Below, piece by piece: positions 60,019 through 64,000 of a DNA stretch of 64,000 nucleotides. Source of the stretch: Synechococcus sp. UW69 (GTDB lineage: Bacteria > Cyanobacteriota > Cyanobacteriia > PCC-6307 > Cyanobiaceae); NCBI RefSeq assembly GCF_900474185.1, contig NZ_UCNW01000009.1:62001-126000 (forward strand), written 5' to 3'. The translations under genes and the position numbers were made by a program. The notes beneath the pieces were generated by a model that did no database searches, was not told the origin of the DNA, and worked only from the letters and a program-made list of their open reading frames with translations. How positions within the stretch are numbered: position 1 is the first letter of the stretch; each line of letters begins with the position of its first letter.

Positions 60019-61953
60019 ATGCCAGTGGCTGACAGCGAAGGCTGGTCGATTGAAGACAGTGCTGCGCTGTACGGGCTCGACCGCTGGGGAGATCCGTACT
60101 TCTCCATCAACGGGCGCGGACACATCAGCGTCCAACCCCAAGGAGATCGCGGCGGAAGCCTGGATCTGGTGGATCTGGTGTGGGAGCTGAAAAGCCGAAA
60201 TCTTGCCCTGCCACTGCTGATTCGCTTCGACGACATCCTCGAAGACCGCTTGGAACGACTCCACGCAGCCTTTGAACGCGCCATCGCGCAATACAGCTAC
60301 CAAGGGCGATATCAAGGCGTCTTCCCGGTGAAATGCAACCAACAACGCCACGTGGTGGAGGAGTTGGTGAGCTGCGGCCACCGCTGGAACTTCGGACTGG
60401 AAGCTGGCAGCAAAGCGGAGCTGCTGATCGCTCTATCGCTGCTGGACGATCCCGAAGCCTTGTTGATCTGCAACGGCTACAAAGATCGCCTTTACATCGA
60501 AACGGCAATCCTGGCGCGACGCCTGGGACGGCAACCTGTGGTTGTGATTGAACAGCCAGACGAAGTCGACCGAATTATTGAAGCCAACAAAAATCTGGGT
60601 GCTGCGCCCTACATCGGTGTGCGAGCCAAGCTCTCCAGCCGCAGCACAGGGCGTTGGGGCAGTTCCGTCGGCGACAAGGCCAAATTTGGTCTCTCCATTC
60701 CCGAATTGTTGGCAACGGTGGAACGTCTTCGGGACCACGACCTGCTCCAGGATCTCCGCCTGCTGCACTTCCACATCGGCAGCCAGATCAACGACATTGC
60801 CGTTCTCAAGGACGCTCTCCAAGAAGCGGGGCAGATCTATGTGGAGCTCACCCGCCTAGGGGCCCCGATGGGGTTCCTGGATGTCGGCGGCGGACTCGGC
60901 ATCGACTACGACGGCAGCCGCACAGCATCGGCAGCCTCCACGAACTACTCGCTCCAGAACTACGCCAACGATGTCGTGGCCACGGTGCGGGAATGCTGCG
61001 AACCCAATGATGTTGCCGTGCCCACGCTGGTAAGCGAAAGCGGCCGCGCCATCGCCAGTCATTTCTCCCTGCTGGTGTTCGACATCCTGGGGAGTAGCGC
61101 ACTCCCGGCGTCCATTCCCAACGCCACAGGAGACGAACCACTCACCGTTCGCAACCTCCGGGACACCCTCGCCACCATTCAACAGCTGTCGGTGACAGCG
61201 GATGCGCAGCTGGTGCGGCTTCAGGAAGCCTGGAACGACGCCTTGAAGTTCAAGCAGGATGCCCTCGCAGCATTCCGGCTTGGATACATGGGTCTGCCCG
61301 ACCGAGCCACAGCCGAACAGCTGACGTGGGCCTGCGCCGATGCCATTGCAAAACGGCTGCCAAAAGATCAAGCCATCCCTGAAGAGCTCTCAGCCCTCAG
61401 CAAAGCCTTGGCAGGAACGTATTACGCCAACTTGTCGATCTTCCGCTCGGCACCCGACACCTGGGCCATCGATCAGCTGTTTCCAGTGGTGCCCATCCAG
61501 CAGCTGGATCAACGCCCGACACGGCTAGCCAATCTCGCCGACCTCACCTGTGATTCCGATGGACGCCTGGATCGCTTCATCGGGGATGGACAACCCAAAC
61601 ATCTGCTAGAGCTCCACGAGCTCAATGACAACAGCCCGTATCTAATCGGGCTGTTTCTCAGCGGCGCCTATCAGGAAGTGATGGGCAATCTGCACAATCT
61701 TTTTGGCACCACCAACGCCGTCCACATCCGCCTCAGCCCAGGCGGTAGCTATCGCATTGACCACGTCGTACGGGGTGACACCAATGCCAATGTGCTCGAG
61801 GCCATGGAGCACGACCCCCGCGCCTTACTTGAGCGCTTGCGGGTGGCGGCGGAGGCGGCCATCAACAACGGCCAACTCCGGATCGACGAATCACGTCGCC
61901 TTCTTGATCACCTCGAAAGCAGCCTTCGACAAACCACATACCTTCAGGACTAA
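60019..61953 (+). CDS. speA: biosynthetic arginine decarboxylase
   Basis: SpeA makes agmatine from arginine for polyamine synthesis. The 644-residue PLP protein of the alanine racemase fold has the start WSIEDSAALYGLDRWGDPYF, the PLP-lysine KCNQQRHVVEELVSCG, FGLEAGSKAELLIAL and HFHIGSQI, and DVGGGLGIDYDG. Length is normal. I chose the ATG at 60019 (MPVADSEGWSIE); ATG at 59986 is an alternative with 11 more residues. Upstream open frame is ndk antisense. In cyanobacteria the product also feeds arginine catabolism. Confidence 0.97.
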   Translation: MPVADSEGWSIEDSAALYGLDRWGDPYFSINGRGHISVQPQGDRGGSLDLVDLVWELKSRNLALPLLIRFDDILEDRLERLHAAFERAIAQYSYQGRYQGVFPVKCNQQRHVVEELVSCGHRWNFGLEAGSKAELLIALSLLDDPEALLICNGYKDRLYIETAILARRLGRQPVVVIEQPDEVDRIIEANKNLGAAPYIGVRAKLSSRSTGRWGSSVGDKAKFGLSIPELLATVERLRDHDLLQDLRLLHFHIGSQINDIAVLKDALQEAGQIYVELTRLGAPMGFLDVGGGLGIDYDGSRTASAASTNYSLQNYANDVVATVRECCEPNDVAVPTLVSESGRAIASHFSLLVFDILGSSALPASIPNATGDEPLTVRNLRDTLATIQQLSVTADAQLVRLQEAWNDALKFKQDALAAFRLGYMGLPDRATAEQLTWACADAIAKRLPKDQAIPEELSALSKALAGTYYANLSIFRSAPDTWAIDQLFPVVPIQQLDQRPTRLANLADLTCDSDGRLDRFIGDGQPKHLLELHELNDNSPYLIGLFLSGAYQEVMGNLHNLFGTTNAVHIRLSPGGSYRIDHVVRGDTNANVLEAMEHDPRALLERLRVAAEAAINNGQLRIDESRRLLDHLESSLRQTTYLQD

Positions 61954-62030
61954 GAACAACAGCTGCGTCTTGCCAAGTGCACAGCTGATTGACAAAAAAC
62001 CCTTAAGGTCTGATCAACGTTTTATCGATT

Positions 62031-62924
62031 ATGGATCGCAACGCACTGATCGAGATTCTTCAGCGCGAAGGCAACCTGAAGCATTCCTTCAGCACCGATG
62101 AGATCAAAAGCCTCGCTGAACATGTCTCGATCGAGGTGATCCAAGCAGAAACCATCTTGATGAAGAAGGGCGAACCCTCAGACAGCATGGTGTTCATCCT
62201 GGATGGTCTTGTTCAAATCCTTGACGGCGAACGACAGCTCTCCATTGAACAAACAGGATCCATTATTGGAGAGAGCCTCTTTTCAGAGGAAGCAACGCGC
62301 GTTGCAGACGTTCAAACCATTGAGCCAACAACCGTTGGTCGATTTTCAATACACGACTTCGAAAACTTCCTGGGCCAAAACCAGCCGCTGGCCCTGAAGT
62401 ACCGAGAATACTTTCAAGCCATCAGGCGCGCACGAGCCGAGCAATTTGCTGCCGAAAACTATAGCGACAAGCGGAAATATTTAGCCCTGATTGCTCACAA
62501 CAACATGAAAGAAAGTTTGATGGAATTTTGCGGAATACACACCAACAAATTAGAAACATTTTCACTGATTGCAACCGGCACGACAGGCAGCATTCTCTAT
62601 AAGAAAACTGGGCTTTGCCTTAGCAAGAAAGTGGCATCAGGCCCCCTCGGTGGCGATCAGGCCGTCGGAACTCTGATTTCGACCCAGAACATCTGTGGCG
62701 TGATCTTTTTCAGGGACCCACTCTCCTCACATCCCCACCATGCTGATATCGAGGCGCTGGGCCGCCTCTGCGACGTTTATCAGATCCCATTTGCCACCAA
62801 TCCGCAGAGCGGCGAAGCCATTCTCGACTATCTCCTCTCAGGGAAAGCAGAACGCGAATTGATTCCCAACCAAGTACTTCAGGCCTATATTCAGGGTCAG
62901 AAAAAAGTTGTTGAAGCGGGTTAA
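62031..62924 (+). CDS. cyclic-nucleotide-binding domain fused to methylglyoxal synthase
   Basis: The 297-residue product has two parts. Residues about 15-130 are a cNMP-binding domain with a cassette in which Glu81 and Arg90 are 9 apart, as in classical cAMP sites (GESLFSEEATRVADV). Residues about 148-270 match MgsA: LIAHNNMKESL, ATGTTG (181-186), SGPLGGDQ with Asp209, FFRDPL (Asp229) and PHHAD (His236, Asp239), then LCDVYQIPFATN. One known active-site residue differs: E. coli Asp20 after the conserved His is Asn157 here. MgsA turns dihydroxyacetone phosphate into methylglyoxal. Upstream, TTGACA (61989-61994) is a consensus -35 but with no good -10. The DNA is A/T-richer than its neighbours. 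Confidence 0.88.
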   Translation: MDRNALIEILQREGNLKHSFSTDEIKSLAEHVSIEVIQAETILMKKGEPSDSMVFILDGLVQILDGERQLSIEQTGSIIGESLFSEEATRVADVQTIEPTTVGRFSIHDFENFLGQNQPLALKYREYFQAIRRARAEQFAAENYSDKRKYLALIAHNNMKESLMEFCGIHTNKLETFSLIATGTTGSILYKKTGLCLSKKVASGPLGGDQAVGTLISTQNICGVIFFRDPLSSHPHHADIEALGRLCDVYQIPFATNPQSGEAILDYLLSGKAERELIPNQVLQAYIQGQKKVVEAG

Positions 62925-62943
62925 AACCAAAACCACCCTTCTT

Positions 62944-64000
62944 TTAACCAGAATCCGAATCAGACCGAAGCGCAAGCAAGCCAAAGACAGGGATGGGTTC
63001 AGGCCAACCTTTCACAGCATGGGACCCCAGATCCGCCACCACAACATCCTCCGCGATGAGATTCCTGACGTCTCCACTCATCAGGATTGGATAGTCAGGG
63101 AAGTGCCGTGTAAGGGATTCAAGCCGGCTGGCCAGATTCACCGGAGCTCCAATCACGGTGTACTCCAACCGGTGGCTCGACCCAAGATTGCCGGCGATCA
63201 CTTCACCGCAGTGAATACCAATTCCCTGGCGTAGCGGTGCCAAGCCCTCCTGATCGAGTTCTCGATTCAGAACCTCAAGGTTGGCCTGCATCCCCAGAGC
63301 AGCCCGCACAGCCGCCAGAGCCTCGGCACGATCGCCCCGATGCACGGGCACCCCAAATTCCGCCATCAGGGCATCGCCAATGAATTTGTCCAACAACCCC
63401 TGCTCCCGCAGCACCGGAGCTGCAATTGCCTCGAAATAGCGATTCAACAAGCCAAACAGGGCCTCCGCATCCATCACGTTGCTGCGGGCTGTGAATCCCA
63501 CCAAGTCGGTGAACAACACCACGCAGCGCTCGCGACGACCGCCAAGACGCGTCCAGCTCTCCTGCCCCGACCGCAGCATGTCGCGCATGAGATTCGGTGA
63601 CACCCTGCGCGACAGCACCGAGTGCAGAAATCTCCGTTGAGAGCTTTCCCGCTGGAATTGGTCTCCCGCCCGGAGACTTCCCCCGATCAACGGCATCAGC
63701 ATCAAAGCTGCGCCAGGCAACCAAAGGCCGTTGAACCAAGCCAAAACAACGCCCCCGGTTACCAGAGCCTCCAGAAGAGCGGTTGTGATCGCTGTGCCAA
63801 GGGCGGTCGATGGAGCTGCGATACGCCATTGACACAACAGCAACCAGAGGGCCATCAATGCCACCAAATGGGAGACATCAGGCGCGCGAAAGCCTCGTCC
63901 GCTTTGGAAGCCTGCAATGGCCGATAGCAAAACCTCAGAGCCGCTCTGCTGACCAAAAGGGGTCTCCAGCTGATCACCCAGCGAAGGGGCAGTGGAACCG
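62944..64000 (-). CDS. CHASE2-type class III adenylate/guanylate cyclase, 5' end off the window
   Basis: The visible 352 codons stay open to the right edge. They begin with the end of a CHASE2-like periplasmic sensor domain (LGDQLETPFGQQSGSEV...), then three hydrophobic helices (about 63680-63860 on the + strand scale), then a class III cyclase domain. Its motifs are CVVLFTDLVGFTAR (first metal aspartate), DKFIGDALMAEFG (second metal aspartate and purine-contact lysine) and YTVIGAPVNLASRLE. It should make a cyclic nucleotide, probably cAMP, in response to an external signal. The frame has no start in view apart from an internal TTG at 63930. It converges on the fusion gene at 62031, 19 bases between stops. 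Confidence 0.88.
   Translation of the reverse strand, partial: GSTAPSLGDQLETPFGQQSGSEVLLSAIAGFQSGRGFRAPDVSHLVALMALWLLLCQWRIAAPSTALGTAITTALLEALVTGGVVLAWFNGLWLPGAALMLMPLIGGSLRAGDQFQRESSQRRFLHSVLSRRVSPNLMRDMLRSGQESWTRLGGRRERCVVLFTDLVGFTARSNVMDAEALFGLLNRYFEAIAAPVLREQGLLDKFIGDALMAEFGVPVHRGDRAEALAAVRAALGMQANLEVLNRELDQEGLAPLRQGIGIHCGEVIAGNLGSSHRLEYTVIGAPVNLASRLESLTRHFPDYPILMSGDVRNLIAEDVVVADLGSHAVKGWPEPIPVFGLLALRSDSDSG

Overview
The window looks like core chromosome of a marine picocyanobacterium, most probably a high-GC marine Synechococcus. This rests on the combination of a plant-type NdhH subunit of the photosynthetic NDH-1 complex, a phylloquinone (menA/C/E/F/I) cluster, cyanobacterial DUF families (DUF3285, DUF3747, DUF2752), a second ClpB, two-gene or one-gene operons packed with 4-bp overlaps, and G/C-rich codon use. 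No tRNA, rRNA, CRISPR array, insertion sequence or prophage was found, and no gap between genes exceeds about 275 bases.

Layout. 0.1-6.3 kb: cysteine desulfurase, rsmH, ndhH and several small membrane proteins, two of which resemble each other. 5.8-10.8 kb: phylloquinone genes menI, menA-menC-menE and menF. 10.8-12 kb: glutathione synthetase and glutaredoxin. 12-15.7 kb: a + strand run prfB (with its programmed frameshift), DUF3285, ybeY, dgkA, pabA-type amidotransferase and a secreted metallo-beta-lactamase-like protein that has lost metal ligands. 15.7-21.9 kb: a - strand run mnmE-nadC-argS-hisC-asparaginase. 21.9-28.5 kb: DUF2062, RSH (p)ppGpp enzyme, a fused double ABC ATPase, rluD-type pseudouridine synthase and rbgA. 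28.5-34.9 kb: pgk, a dehydrogenase, murG, a cobalamin-type aminotransferase/decarboxylase and a pentapeptide-repeat protein. 34.9-39.6 kb: a type IV pilus assembly operon (PilM-, PilN-, PilO-like and the PilQ secretin), with a strikingly A/T-rich patch across the secretin. 39.7-42.4 kb: pyrD, rnhA, DUF3747. 42.4-46.2 kb: secE-nusG-rplKA-rplJL with leader and terminators. 46.2-50.8 kb: clpB2, glyoxalase I and enolase. 50.8-59.4 kb: UbiB/ABC1 kinase, argJ, coaE, a prolyl-4-hydroxylase-like oxygenase, gatB, a small cyclic-nucleotide-binding protein and thiO. 59.4-64 kb: ndk, speA, a two-domain protein and a CHASE2-type cyclase cut by the window edge.

The most interesting locus is the right end. 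The gene at 62031-62924 encodes an N-terminal cyclic-nucleotide-binding domain fused to a C-terminal methylglyoxal-synthase domain. It converges, 19 bases apart, on a class III nucleotidyl cyclase. This suggests cyclic-nucleotide gating of the methylglyoxal bypass of lower glycolysis. The same window carries glyoxalase I, glutathione synthetase, phosphoglycerate kinase and enolase, so the source, bypassed steps and detoxification chemistry of methylglyoxal are all represented, although the functional link is an inference.
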